11,886 bases of DNA. Source: Nitrospirota bacterium. GTDB taxonomy: Bacteria; Nitrospirota; Nitrospiria; Nitrospirales; Nitrospiraceae. The notes beneath the pieces were generated by a model. It was not told the origin of the DNA. It did not search any database and worked only from the letters and a program-made list of their open reading frames with translations. Location: positions 1-11,886 of the forward strand of contig JACRQB010000135.1 in assembly GCA_016222925.1 (NCBI GenBank). The letters run 5' to 3'. Positions 1 through 6,338 of this stretch are shown piece by piece (within the stretch, counting starts at the first letter, position 1; every line of letters begins with the position of its first letter). The position numbers and the translations under genes were made by a program.

Positions 1-78
1 CAACAGGGGGCCACACTGTTGTTGGAACGCGAGGTGATCACAGGGGCTGAGCTGAAAACTATTATGGAGAAGTCATGA
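1..78 (+). CDS. C-terminal tail of a protein, possibly FtsH-like protease (partial)
   Basis: The first reading frame is open from the window edge to a TGA at 76-78 and gives a 25-residue tail containing LLLEREVITGAELKTIMEKS. FtsH AAA+ zinc metalloproteases usually end in a stretch of this form (a Leu-Leu-Glu-x-Glu core, then a Gly-x-Glu-Leu/Ile helix), so an FtsH-type C-terminus is the best guess. None of the AAA+ or protease domain is inside the window, so the assignment rests on a weak tail similarity only. The gene lies about 100 bp upstream of the Mla operon on the same strand. Confidence 0.45.
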   Translation, partial: QQGATLLLEREVITGAELKTIMEKS

Positions 79-177
79 GCGGACGTGATGGCCTTCTTGT
101 GGTTTTCAGGCAACAGTCGTCATGAAGCGTTATATGTGACGACATGACGAGCCGAAGCGACTGACGGAGTGAAGCTG

Positions 178-1290
178 GTGGAACAACAGGCAACGATCTC
201 TGTCGAGAATAATGTGATTCGCTGCCGGGGGTCTTGGACTCTTCCAAATTTGTCCTGGCTGGAGCGCAGAGGCCGAGCGCTTCGATGGCCTGATGCCCCT
301 ACCGTCCTCTACGACGCCGGCGAAGTGACTGCGATGGATACGGGTGGCGCGCTCATACTGCAGCGCTGCATCGACGGCGTGCGGCGCAAGGGACAGCAGA
401 CTGCACTCCAAGGGTTAAAACCTGAATTCGGCGAGTTGCTCAGGAAAATAGAAGTCGAGTGGTCTCGACCCGAGGGAGGAGTCGAGGTTCGCGGCGTGAG
501 GTGGGTGGAGAGTCTCACGCGTATTGTGCAGTCTCGGCAGGTGTCTGTGATTCGCGCACTCGCATTTGTCGGAGAAAGCGCCATCGCATTCGGCCGAGCG
601 CTGATACGGCCACGTTCCATACGATGGCGGGCACTCCTGCGAATTGTGGAATTGGATGGTGTGCGGGCCTTGCCGATCACCGGCCTACTGACGTTTCTGG
701 TCGGTGTCGTGATTGCCTATCAGGGCGCAGAACAGCTCCGGAAGTTCGGCACCAACATCTTTATCGTGGACCTGGTCGGTATCTCGCTATTGCGAGAGAT
801 TGCGCCGTTGATCGTGGCGATCCTCATCGCCGGCCGGTCCGGGTCGGCCTATGCGGCGGAGATCGGCACCATGAAAGTGACCGAAGAATTGGACGCGGTG
901 CGGACACTGGGTATTTCACCCATGAACTTGCTCGTGCTGCCGCGAGCGTTTGCCCTGGTTATCGCTCTTCCATTGTTAACGGTGTACGCGGATGCCGTAG
1001 GCGTATTCGGCGGTATGCTCATCGCCCTGGGAGAGCTCAATGTGAGTTTCGCCGAATTTTTGGCTCGATTCGAGGAAGCCGTTCCTGTGCGCCACTTGCT
1101 CATTGGGTTAGGGAAGGCGCCATTCTTTGCAGCGATCATCGCCTTGGTGGGTTGTTATCAAGGATTTCAGATTAGAGGTGGCGTCGACGACGTCGGTCGA
1201 CACACCACCATCAGTGTCGTGCAAGGAATTTTTCTGGTAATCGTATTCGATGCGATCTGCAGTATTCTGCTCAATTGGTGGGATCTCTAA
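178..1290 (+). CDS. mlaE: MlaE-family ABC transporter permease with N-terminal STAS domain
   Basis: Inner-membrane permease of the Mla phospholipid transporter, which moves lipids between inner and outer membranes. The first ~100 residues look like a STAS/MlaB-like domain (core VLYDAGEVTAMDTGGALIL). The remaining ~260 residues are a typical MlaE permease: hydrophobic segments, the conserved RSGSAYAAEIGTMKV block near residue 220, LDAVRTLG, VLPRAFAL and the late GRHTTISVV motif. Fusion of STAS to MlaE is known in several phyla and replaces the separate MlaB subunit of E. coli. Start choice: a GTG at 169 is the first in-frame start after a stop at 145-147, but the GGAG at 166-169 overlaps it. 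The GTG at 178 has that GGAG at 8 nt spacing, so I prefer it; the longer form adds only three residues. It is followed by a long hairpin and mlaF. Confidence 0.9.
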   Translation: MEQQATISVENNVIRCRGSWTLPNLSWLERRGRALRWPDAPTVLYDAGEVTAMDTGGALILQRCIDGVRRKGQQTALQGLKPEFGELLRKIEVEWSRPEGGVEVRGVRWVESLTRIVQSRQVSVIRALAFVGESAIAFGRALIRPRSIRWRALLRIVELDGVRALPITGLLTFLVGVVIAYQGAEQLRKFGTNIFIVDLVGISLLREIAPLIVAILIAGRSGSAYAAEIGTMKVTEELDAVRTLGISPMNLLVLPRAFALVIALPLLTVYADAVGVFGGMLIALGELNVSFAEFLARFEEAVPVRHLLIGLGKAPFFAAIIALVGCYQGFQIRGGVDDVGRHTTISVVQGIFLVIVFDAICSILLNWWDL

Positions 1291-1302
1291 CGGAGAGAAT
1301 AT

Positions 1303-1363
1303 GAAGGCTAAGGCTGAGGCCGAGCGAACTCCAGGAGTTCCCTTAGTCTCAACCTTGACCTGC
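1303..1363 (+). repeat. Long imperfect hairpin between mlaE and mlaF
   Basis: Centred on 1333 is a perfect inverted repeat, GAACTCC-A-GGAGTTC (1326-1340). Pairing continues outward: 1305-1324 against 1342-1361 is complementary apart from about three mismatches and a few G-U pairs, giving an RNA stem approaching 29 positions with a 3-nt loop. There is no T-tract after it, so it is not a classical terminator. The arms carry degenerate AAGGCTGAGG / CCTCAACCTT-like words. It fills most of the 95-bp mlaE-mlaF gap and could be a REP-like element or an mRNA-stabilising or attenuating structure; that role is inference. Confidence 0.6.
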
Positions 1364-1385
1364 TCAGAGTGAGGAAGCGTTCCTG

Positions 1386-2195
1386 ATGCTGCCAGTAGCG
1401 AACATTGAGACGACGGTCATCGAGGTGAATCACGTCGTCACGAAGTTCGGCCAAGCGGTTGTGCATGAGGACGTCAGTCTGTCCATCCAACGGGGCGAAA
1501 TTTTCGCGATTGCCGGTGGAAATGGGTGCGGCAAGACAACGCTATTACGTGAGATCATCGGCCTGATCACACCTTCGGCCGGAATGATTCGAATTCTTGG
1601 GGTAGACAGTCGGCAGCTGGAAGAAGGCAACGGCCGACCGATTCATCGGCGGTTCGGTGTGATGTTCCAGCATGGCGCGCTGTTCAGCTCATTCACGCTG
1701 GCGGAGAATGTTGCTGTGCCGCTGCGCGAGCATACGACGCTGAGTGAGGCGCTGATCCGTGATATTGTCGCTGCCAAGATTGCCATGGTGGGATTACCAC
1801 CGGAGAGTGCTGTGAAGTATCCGAACGAACTCAGCGGAGGGATGCGAAGACGAGCTGCGCTTGCCCGAGCGATTGTGATGGATCCGGAGTTGTTGTTTCT
1901 CGACGAGCCGACTGCTGGGCTCGATCCGATCATCGCTGCAGGATTTGATGATCTCGTGCTCTCATTGAAGAGTCTCTTGGGACTGACGGTGGTGATGGTG
2001 ACACATGATCTGGATTCACTGTGGCGGATTGCCAATCGTGTGGCAGTGCTCGGTCGTGGAAAGGTCCTGGGAATCGGAACCATGCAGGAGTTGTTCCGAT
2101 CAGACGATCCCATCATCCGTGAATACTTCCGTGGCCCACGTGGAAGGGCGGCAAGCGAACAGGCGGCGTGGAACCACGATGGGCCTCACGCGTGA
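1386..2195 (+). CDS. mlaF: MlaF-family ABC transporter ATP-binding protein
   Basis: Cytoplasmic ATPase that powers the MlaE permease. All nucleotide-binding motifs are present in 269 residues: Walker A GGNGCGKTT (44-52), Q-loop Q95, signature LSGGM (149-153), Walker B LLFLDEP with D173/E174, D-loop GLD (178-180) and switch H207. The stretch FQHGALFSSFTLAENVAVPL after the Q-loop is characteristic of the MlaF/Ttg2A branch of ABC ATPases. The ATG at 1386 has a GAGGA at 1371-1375 about 10 nt upstream. The stop codon at 2193-2195 lies within a 12-nt perfect palindrome, CTCACGCGTGAG (2185-2196). The gene is complete and sits between mlaE and mlaD, the usual order. Confidence 0.95.
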   Translation: MLPVANIETTVIEVNHVVTKFGQAVVHEDVSLSIQRGEIFAIAGGNGCGKTTLLREIIGLITPSAGMIRILGVDSRQLEEGNGRPIHRRFGVMFQHGALFSSFTLAENVAVPLREHTTLSEALIRDIVAAKIAMVGLPPESAVKYPNELSGGMRRRAALARAIVMDPELLFLDEPTAGLDPIIAAGFDDLVLSLKSLLGLTVVMVTHDLDSLWRIANRVAVLGRGKVLGIGTMQELFRSDDPIIREYFRGPRGRAASEQAAWNHDGPHA

Positions 2196-2218
2196 GACCT
2201 ATTGTGAGAGGAACATGG

Positions 2219-2255
2219 TTCGTCTCTGAAATACGAGCAGCCGGATAGAGACGAA
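2219..2255 (+). repeat. Hairpin between mlaF and mlaD
   Basis: TTCGTCTCT (2219-2227) and AGAGACGAA (2247-2255) are exact reverse complements, giving a 9-bp stem with a loop of about 19 nt. It ends just before the AAAGG (2257-2261) that serves as the mlaD ribosome binding site. No T-run follows, so termination is unlikely. It could tune translation of mlaD or protect the mRNA. Function is inference. Confidence 0.45.
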
Positions 2256-2269
2256 TAAAGGCGCAAAGA

Positions 2270-3232
2270 ATGGAACCAAAGGTCAACTATATCCTGGTCG
2301 GATCGTTCGTGGCGTTTCTTGGAGCGGCTGTCCTGGTTGGAATTTTATGGCTCGGGAAGACCGACTACCGCGGCTCTTATGACCGGTACGAGGCCTACAT
2401 GAGGGAGTCGGTCGCAGGATTGAGCGTCGATTCGACGGTCAAATATCGTGGCGTGGATGTTGGGCGGGTCAAGGCTATTGCCTTGAGGGCCGATAATCCG
2501 GAGGAAGTTCTGCTGACCATGGACATTGTGCGTGGAACGCCGATCAAGACCGACACGCTCGCGGTGCTCGAAACTCAGGGGCTCACCGGTCTTGCCACGA
2601 TCAACTTGACCGGAGGGAGCCGAGATGCGCCTTCGCTCCAAGCGCAGGACGGGCAGGCCTACCCGGTCATCAAGACCGGTCCGTCCCTTTTTTTTCGCCT
2701 CGATGAAGCCGTGTCTCGCCTCCTCTCTGAAGAGGGACTGGCCCAACTCCTCGTCGATCTTGATACAGCGGCGAAAGGAGCGGCAAAGGTGTTGGATGAA
2801 GACAATCGCACGATGCTGAAGAAAACGATCAAAGATCTCTCTGATGTGGCTCAGACCATCGCCGCCCACAAGACTCAGATTGAACACACCTTGAACGGAG
2901 CAGCCCGAAGCGCCGACAACCTCGTCACGCTGACCACTGCGTTGAATGCGCAGGTTCCTGCCTTGCTCGCGGGGGTCAACAAGAGCGTGACTGCGCTGGG
3001 CGTTGCGACGGACGAACTGGCCCGCACCAGCAAGACCGTCGGCACGGTTGTCAATGAGGCAAGACCGGAACTGCAGCAATTCACGCGGCGGACGCTGCCC
3101 GAAGCCGGGCAGTTGGTCACGGAGCTCCGACAGCTCACGGGGACTCTCACTCGGGTGGCCAGGGAATTGGAACGAGAGCCGAGTTCGCTCGTGTTTGGAC
3201 GAAAAACGCCATCGCGCGGACCAGGGGAATAA
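2270..3232 (+). CDS. mlaD: MlaD/MCE-domain lipid transport protein
   Basis: Membrane-anchored MCE protein, the periplasmic lipid-binding component of the Mla transporter. One N-terminal transmembrane helix (about residues 7-28, ILVGSFVAFLGAAVLVGILW) is followed by a single MCE domain (about 38-117) with VKYRGVDVGRV and LETQGLTGLATINLTGG, both typical of the family. The rest (about 135-320) is long and helix-rich with hydrophobic heptad-like spacing and ends in a Gly/Pro-rich tail, as in longer MlaD homologues whose C-terminal helices form the central channel. The ATG at 2270 has AAAGG at 8 nt spacing. Length, 320 residues, is within the range for such proteins. A run of eight T at 2688-2695 lies inside the coding sequence. 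Confidence 0.93.
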   Translation: MEPKVNYILVGSFVAFLGAAVLVGILWLGKTDYRGSYDRYEAYMRESVAGLSVDSTVKYRGVDVGRVKAIALRADNPEEVLLTMDIVRGTPIKTDTLAVLETQGLTGLATINLTGGSRDAPSLQAQDGQAYPVIKTGPSLFFRLDEAVSRLLSEEGLAQLLVDLDTAAKGAAKVLDEDNRTMLKKTIKDLSDVAQTIAAHKTQIEHTLNGAARSADNLVTLTTALNAQVPALLAGVNKSVTALGVATDELARTSKTVGTVVNEARPELQQFTRRTLPEAGQLVTELRQLTGTLTRVARELEREPSSLVFGRKTPSRGPGE

Positions 3233-3250
3233 TGCTGTGTCAGTTGTTAG

Positions 3251-3272
3251 TTGTGAGTGGTGAATTGTGAGT
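3251..3272 (+). repeat. Short tandem-like direct repeat TTGTGAGT
   Basis: TTGTGAGT occurs at 3251-3258 and again at 3265-3272, in the 115-bp spacer after mlaD. The spacer reads as degenerate GTGAGTGGTGAATTGTGAG-type sequence, similar in style to the spacers at 5243-5254 and 8985-8996. No gene function is visible in it. Confidence 0.4.
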
Positions 3273-3347
3273 TTCCGTTATAACTCAACAGTACACACCC
3301 AACACTCAATATTTGAAGCCTACGAGATACGTCGAGTGAGATCCTGG

Positions 3348-3848
3348 ATGAAATATGGGCTGGCTCATGTAGCCTGTGCGCTGTTGGCGTTGACCGTAGC
3401 GGGGTGCCTGTCGCCCCGTGGGGATTCTGCGGAGGTTCACACCTATCAGTTGAGTCTGGATAGATGGCTCAGCGGGACCCGCTCCGGCGAGAGTGATGGC
3501 CCAGTGTTGCTTGTGAGTCAGCCTCAAGCCGAGCCAGGCTTTGAGACCCAGCGGATGGTGTACATCAAACGGCCGTACGAACTGGAGTACTATGCCGTGA
3601 ATCAATGGGCCGAGACACCGGTGCGCATGTTTGCTCCGTTAATGGTCCAGGTGCTCAACCAGAGTGGTGTGGACTTGAAAGAGTCTACGATCCTGAGTAC
3701 ACGGGCTTTTGAAGTCGTGGAGAACGCCATGAGCGAGAATCCCTATGGGGGCGTCCAGGCTGCCAACCGAGCGGTGGCCGCATTGCTCGATCGAATCGGT
3801 TTGTGGCTTCGGCAGTGTGTGCCGCAGTCGCCTGAGTGCAATCGATAA
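3348..3848 (+). CDS. ABC-type transport auxiliary lipoprotein (PqiC/YmbA-like), apparently shortened
   Basis: A lipoprotein that probably works with the Mla-type transporter at the periplasmic face of the outer membrane. From the ATG at 3348 the protein opens with a signal peptide ending in the lipobox VAGC (Cys20, followed by Leu, which favours outer-membrane sorting under the E. coli rule). Then come family-like segments: HTYQLSL near the N-terminus, MVYIKRPYELEYYAVNQWAE, and a C-terminal FEVVENAMSENPYGGVQAAN-RAVAALL block. These match the ABC-type transport auxiliary lipoprotein family (PF03886). The 166-residue product looks about 40-55 residues too short: NQSGV runs directly into DLKESTILSTRAFEV, skipping the family's middle strands, with frame kept. 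GTG at 3336 is an alternative start; both have weak ribosome binding sites. The frame is open from 3267, but the signal peptide fixes the start near 3336-3348. Confidence 0.78.
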   Translation: MKYGLAHVACALLALTVAGCLSPRGDSAEVHTYQLSLDRWLSGTRSGESDGPVLLVSQPQAEPGFETQRMVYIKRPYELEYYAVNQWAETPVRMFAPLMVQVLNQSGVDLKESTILSTRAFEVVENAMSENPYGGVQAANRAVAALLDRIGLWLRQCVPQSPECNR

Positions 3849-3873
3849 GGGGAGCCTGTGCGGGATCCGGCGG

Positions 3874-3879
3874 AAGGAG
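3874..3879 (+). promoter_or_regulatory. Strong ribosome binding site of the interrupted cytochrome c gene
   Basis: AAGGAG at 3874-3879 lies 6 nt before the GTG at 3886. It fixes the start of the cytochrome reading frame and shows that translation signals are intact although the frame is broken 108 nt later. Confidence 0.7.
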
Positions 3880-3885
3880 CAAGTC

Positions 3886-4236
3886 GTGAGCAGCAGCAAT
3901 CTGCCCATCCTCTGTGCGTTAGCCGCGGCTTGTTGGGTTGTCGCTTCTCCAGCGAGCCGCGCTGTCGCTGGCCCGAACCTGGTGCGAGGCAAGTAGGTCT
4001 ACGAGAAGTATTGTCTGGCCTGCCATGGTCCGCAGGGAAAAGGTGATGGCGCGACGCAGTTTGATCCCCCTGTGGCGGATCTGACGGCGAGCGACGTGCT
4101 CCTGAATCCGGATTCCCGCCTCTTGAAGAGTATCCATGAGGGACGACCGAACACCGCCATGGATGCCTGGAAATCCAAATTATCAGACGAGGCCATCCGC
4201 GATGTTCTGGCCTATGTTCTAACGTTTCCGCGCTGA
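3886..4236 (+). pseudogene. Monohaem cytochrome c, interrupted by an in-frame amber codon
   Basis: A secreted class I cytochrome c gene, broken by one TAG at 3994-3996. Before the stop, 36 codons give a signal peptide (NLPILCALAAACWVVASPAS) and the start of the mature protein (PNLVRGK). After it, in the same frame, comes VYEKYCLACHGPQGKGDG with the haem site CLACH, then LLKSIHEGRPNTAMDAW, whose Met is the likely sixth ligand, and a closing helix RDVLAYVLTF, ending at TGA 4234-4236. The expected residue at the stop is commonly Gln or Lys (RGKQVYEKYC), so CAG to TAG is a one-base explanation. No start codon with a signal peptide lies after the TAG, so without readthrough no exported haem protein is made. 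It could also be a sequencing or assembly error. The gene is in line with the Mla operon and 18 bp before the next gene. Confidence 0.85.
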
Positions 4237-4254
4237 TTGAGTCGATGAACCAGC

Positions 4255-4737
4255 ATGAAAACTTCCTGGAAAACCGGGATCAGTTTCGGGTTGACGTCGG
4301 GGGTCATTACCACACTTGGGCTGATGGTGGGACTGCACTCGGGAACGCATTCGCGCGCCATCGTGATCGGTGGAATCCTGACAATAGCCATCGCCGACGC
4401 CATGTCAGACGCCCTCGGCATCCATGTGTCCGAAGAGTCGAAGAACCGCGGTCCAGTGAGCCAGGTCTGGGAAGCCACGCTCGCCACATTCGCTGCGAAA
4501 TTTGTCGTCTCGGCCACCTTCGTCATCCCAGTCCTATTCGCTCCGCTCGATCAGGCAATTGTCATCAGCGTGGTGTGGGGGCTACTTTTACTCATGGCCC
4601 TGAGTTTCTTCATCGCGCGGACGCAGGCCGTTGCGCCTTGGAAGGTGATCGGCGAACATCTCTTTATCGCTCTCTGTGTGGTAATGATCACGCACGCGGT
4701 CGGCGGTTGGGTGAAGGGCTTCGTGGAAGCGGAGTGA
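4255..4737 (+). CDS. Small VIT/CCC1-like membrane protein
   Basis: A 160-residue membrane protein with about five hydrophobic segments. The N-terminal half (ISFGLTSGVITTLGLMVGL, then IAIADAMSDALGIHVSEESK) resembles the first two helices and following turn of VIT1/CCC1-type iron/manganese transporters, where the Asp and Glu residues bind metal. The protein is shorter than the usual 220-240 residues and lacks an obvious cytoplasmic metal-binding domain, so metal transport is only a suggestion; many such proteins are annotated as hypothetical. The ATG at 4255 has no strong ribosome binding site. It starts 18 bp after the cytochrome frame, consistent with co-transcription. It may be naturally short. 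Confidence 0.75.
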   Translation: MKTSWKTGISFGLTSGVITTLGLMVGLHSGTHSRAIVIGGILTIAIADAMSDALGIHVSEESKNRGPVSQVWEATLATFAAKFVVSATFVIPVLFAPLDQAIVISVVWGLLLLMALSFFIARTQAVAPWKVIGEHLFIALCVVMITHAVGGWVKGFVEAE

Positions 4738-4765
4738 TGGGGCAAAAGCGGTAAGTGACGAAACG

Positions 4766-5233
4766 ATGAGAAGACAACACGTAGGGTGGACACGGAGCCT
4801 CCTCTGGATCACAGTCGGTGGATTGCTCACGTTTCAGCCACCGACTTGGGGAGCGGACCTTGGCGAGGATGTTCCGGCAAATCGGCCGCATCGTGTCGTC
4901 ATGCATCTCAACTCCGGTGACGAAAAGGTTCAACGCGGCATCCTCAACAACATCACGCATCTCTATCAGGAACTCGGGCCGCAGAATCTCACGGTTGAAC
5001 TGGTGGTGCATGGGGCAGGCCTCCCGTTTCTGACGAAGAAAGGCACAGCATCGGCTGCTGAGTTGGCTGATTTAAAGAAGACGTACGGCATCAACTACAC
5101 GGCTTGTTCCAACACCATGAAGACTATGCAGGTGACGCGGGAGGACTTGATCAGTGAAGTGGGCGATACGGTACCGGCTATGGTCCGGCTCATGGAGCGA
5201 CAGGAACAAGGGTGGGTGTACATAAAGCCGTGA
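4766..5233 (+). CDS. Secreted DsrE/DsrF-family protein
   Basis: A 155-residue protein with an N-terminal signal peptide (SLLWITVGGLLTF, likely cleaved near TWGA, residues 27-30) followed by one DsrE-like domain (PF02635). HRVVMHLNSGDEKVQRGILN forms the first strand and helix, VELVVHGAGLPFL the central strand, and YTACSNTM carries the single Cys114 in the place where family members hold their reactive cysteine. The C-terminal EVGDTVPAMVRLMERQEQGW is typical of periplasmic DsrE-like proteins. DsrE proteins handle sulfur in sulfur oxidisers, but the exported single-domain type has no settled function; a thiol or sulfur role is inference. It is 28 bp after the VIT-like gene on the same strand, and the ribosome binding site is weak. 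Confidence 0.82.
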   Translation: MRRQHVGWTRSLLWITVGGLLTFQPPTWGADLGEDVPANRPHRVVMHLNSGDEKVQRGILNNITHLYQELGPQNLTVELVVHGAGLPFLTKKGTASAAELADLKKTYGINYTACSNTMKTMQVTREDLISEVGDTVPAMVRLMERQEQGWVYIKP

Positions 5234-5242
5234 CTCGTCGAT

Positions 5243-5254
5243 CGTGAAACGTGA
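5243..5254 (+). repeat. Dispersed repeat CGTGAAACGTGA (copy 1)
   Basis: The 12-mer CGTGAAACGTGA is exact here and at 8985-8996. Similarity extends further, with ATCGTGCGAAGCC here and GTGCGCGAAGCCC there. This copy lies in the 48-bp spacer between the dsrE-like and osmC-like genes. Confidence 0.5.
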
Positions 5255-5281
5255 ATCGTGCGAAGCCGACAAGGAGCTGCA

Positions 5282-5731
5282 ATGGAATCAAAACCGAAGG
5301 TCTATCACTATCACACGTCGGTGAAATGGACGGAGCAGCGCAAGGGAGTCATCTCTTGTGCCGGCAAGCCGGATATCCAGGTCGCGACGCCGCCGGAGTT
5401 CAAAGGGCACGACGGTATCTGGTCGCCGGAGGACTTGTTCGTTGCCTCGGTCAACATCTGTGTCATGAGCACGTTTCTCGCTTTGGCTGAACGTGCCGGC
5501 TTGTCCTTCACAGGCTACGAGAGCGACGCGCAGGGCCGACTCGAATTCGTGGACGGCAAATTCCGATTCACGACAGTCGTCTTACAGCCCAGGATCTCCT
5601 TGAAGCCGGGTGAAGATCCCAGCAAAGCAAAAGAACTGATGACCAAAGCCGAAGCCAACTGCCTCATCTCCAACTCGATCACCGCTCACGTGGTGATCGA
5701 AGTGAATATCGTTCAAGGCCTCGCCGCATGA
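5282..5731 (+). CDS. OsmC/Ohr-family protein
   Basis: OsmC-family proteins reduce organic or fatty-acid hydroperoxides with two active cysteines. The 149-residue product has both: Cys60 in SVNICVMSTFLALAERAG at the start of the central helix, and Cys127 in AEANCLISNSI. Glu50 in SPEDLFVAS sits where the family has a conserved acidic residue. ATG 5282 is chosen because AAGGAG (5271-5276) lies 5 nt upstream; a longer frame starting at 5258 would put that site inside the gene. The sequence is closer to generic OsmC-like proteins than to OsmC or Ohr proper. It is the last + strand gene before a convergent pair and the probable end of the long operon-like run. Confidence 0.88.
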   Translation: MESKPKVYHYHTSVKWTEQRKGVISCAGKPDIQVATPPEFKGHDGIWSPEDLFVASVNICVMSTFLALAERAGLSFTGYESDAQGRLEFVDGKFRFTTVVLQPRISLKPGEDPSKAKELMTKAEANCLISNSITAHVVIEVNIVQGLAA

Positions 5732-5732
5732 G

Positions 5733-5784
5733 CCGGCCGACGAGATTCGACGTTCACGTCAGGTCCAGTCCGTGGTGAGGCCGG
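5733..5784. terminator. Possible bidirectional stem between convergent genes
   Basis: CCGGCC (5733-5738) can pair with GGCCGG (5779-5784), and an inner GACG/CGTC pair lies at 5750-5760. It is followed on the + side by ATTTCT. The region is the 67-bp gap between convergent genes, where a terminator is expected, but the outer stem is only 6 bp with a long loop, so this is weak. Confidence 0.25.
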
Positions 5785-5798
5785 ATTTCTCCATCCCA

Positions 5799-6335
5799 TT
5801 ATTCCACGACCCACAGCGTAAAGCCGGACGCGTTGCACAGCAACTGATCGGTGATGTCCCCGCCGAAGAACCGTTTGATCCCGGTCGCGCCATGGCGGCT
5901 CACCACGATGGTCCCGAAGCCACCGTTTCGCGCTTCGTCGAGAATCGTGTGCGCGATGTCGTCTTCATGCCCGAACTTCAACGTGACGCGATCCAGAGGA
6001 AATCCGGTCTTCCCGAACAACTCCAGCGCTTTCACCAGGATCGGGTACTCAATCATGCTTTCCGTGCGAACCCAGGTCTCCTGATCCTGCTGCAACTCTT
6101 CGGCTAGGCGAACTTCCACTCGAGGGTCCTCGGAACCGCCGTGTTCCAAGAGTTCGCGTGGCATCGGTTTCAGTACATGAAACAACGTGACATGCACATC
6201 GCGAGTGTCACGCAGCAGAGTTCCCACATAACGCAGTGCCCGCTCGGAGTGCTCGGAGTCATCGACCGCGACCAGAATTCGCGAGACGCTGGTGTTCTCA
6301 CGAAGAATCGTCGTTGGAAGAGGGCGCGGTACCAT
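5799..6335 (-). CDS. Universal stress protein (UspA family)
   Basis: A single Usp domain of the Rossmann-like fold. The first strand is ILVAVDDSEHSERALRYV, preceded by a 17-residue N-terminal extension. VTLFHVLKP is strand 2, and FGTIVVSRHGATGIKRFFGG leads to the terminal strand GFTLWVVE. ATP-binding members have G-x2-G-x9-G-(S/T); here the motif reads S-R-H-G...G-G-D, so the first Gly is Ser and the final S/T is Asp. ATP binding is therefore doubtful. The start ATG (6333-6335) lies only 3 bp after the stop of the upstream ybaK-like gene (TGATGTATG), so the two are almost certainly co-transcribed and translationally coupled. It converges on the osmC-like gene. Confidence 0.88.
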   Translation of the reverse strand: MVPRPLPTTILRENTSVSRILVAVDDSEHSERALRYVGTLLRDTRDVHVTLFHVLKPMPRELLEHGGSEDPRVEVRLAEELQQDQETWVRTESMIEYPILVKALELFGKTGFPLDRVTLKFGHEDDIAHTILDEARNGGFGTIVVSRHGATGIKRFFGGDITDQLLCNASGFTLWVVE

Positions 6336-6338
6336 ACA

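Noticed and set aside
1301..1372. Short ORF of 23 codons with a GGAGAG upstream between mlaE and mlaF
   Set aside because: It lies wholly within the long hairpin and its composition follows the repeat arms; no independent sign of coding.
2345..3079. Long - strand ORF of 244 codons
   Set aside because: Antisense shadow of mlaD, whose MCE domain and transmembrane helix are clear.
3994..3996. TAG read as pyrrolysine
   Set aside because: The position matches a Gln/Lys in cytochromes c, no pyrrolysine genes are visible here, and such decoding is not expected in this type of organism.
4245..4754. Overlapping + strand ORF of 169 codons in another frame
   Set aside because: Arg/His-rich and hydrophilic throughout; the frame starting at 4255 gives a coherent membrane protein.
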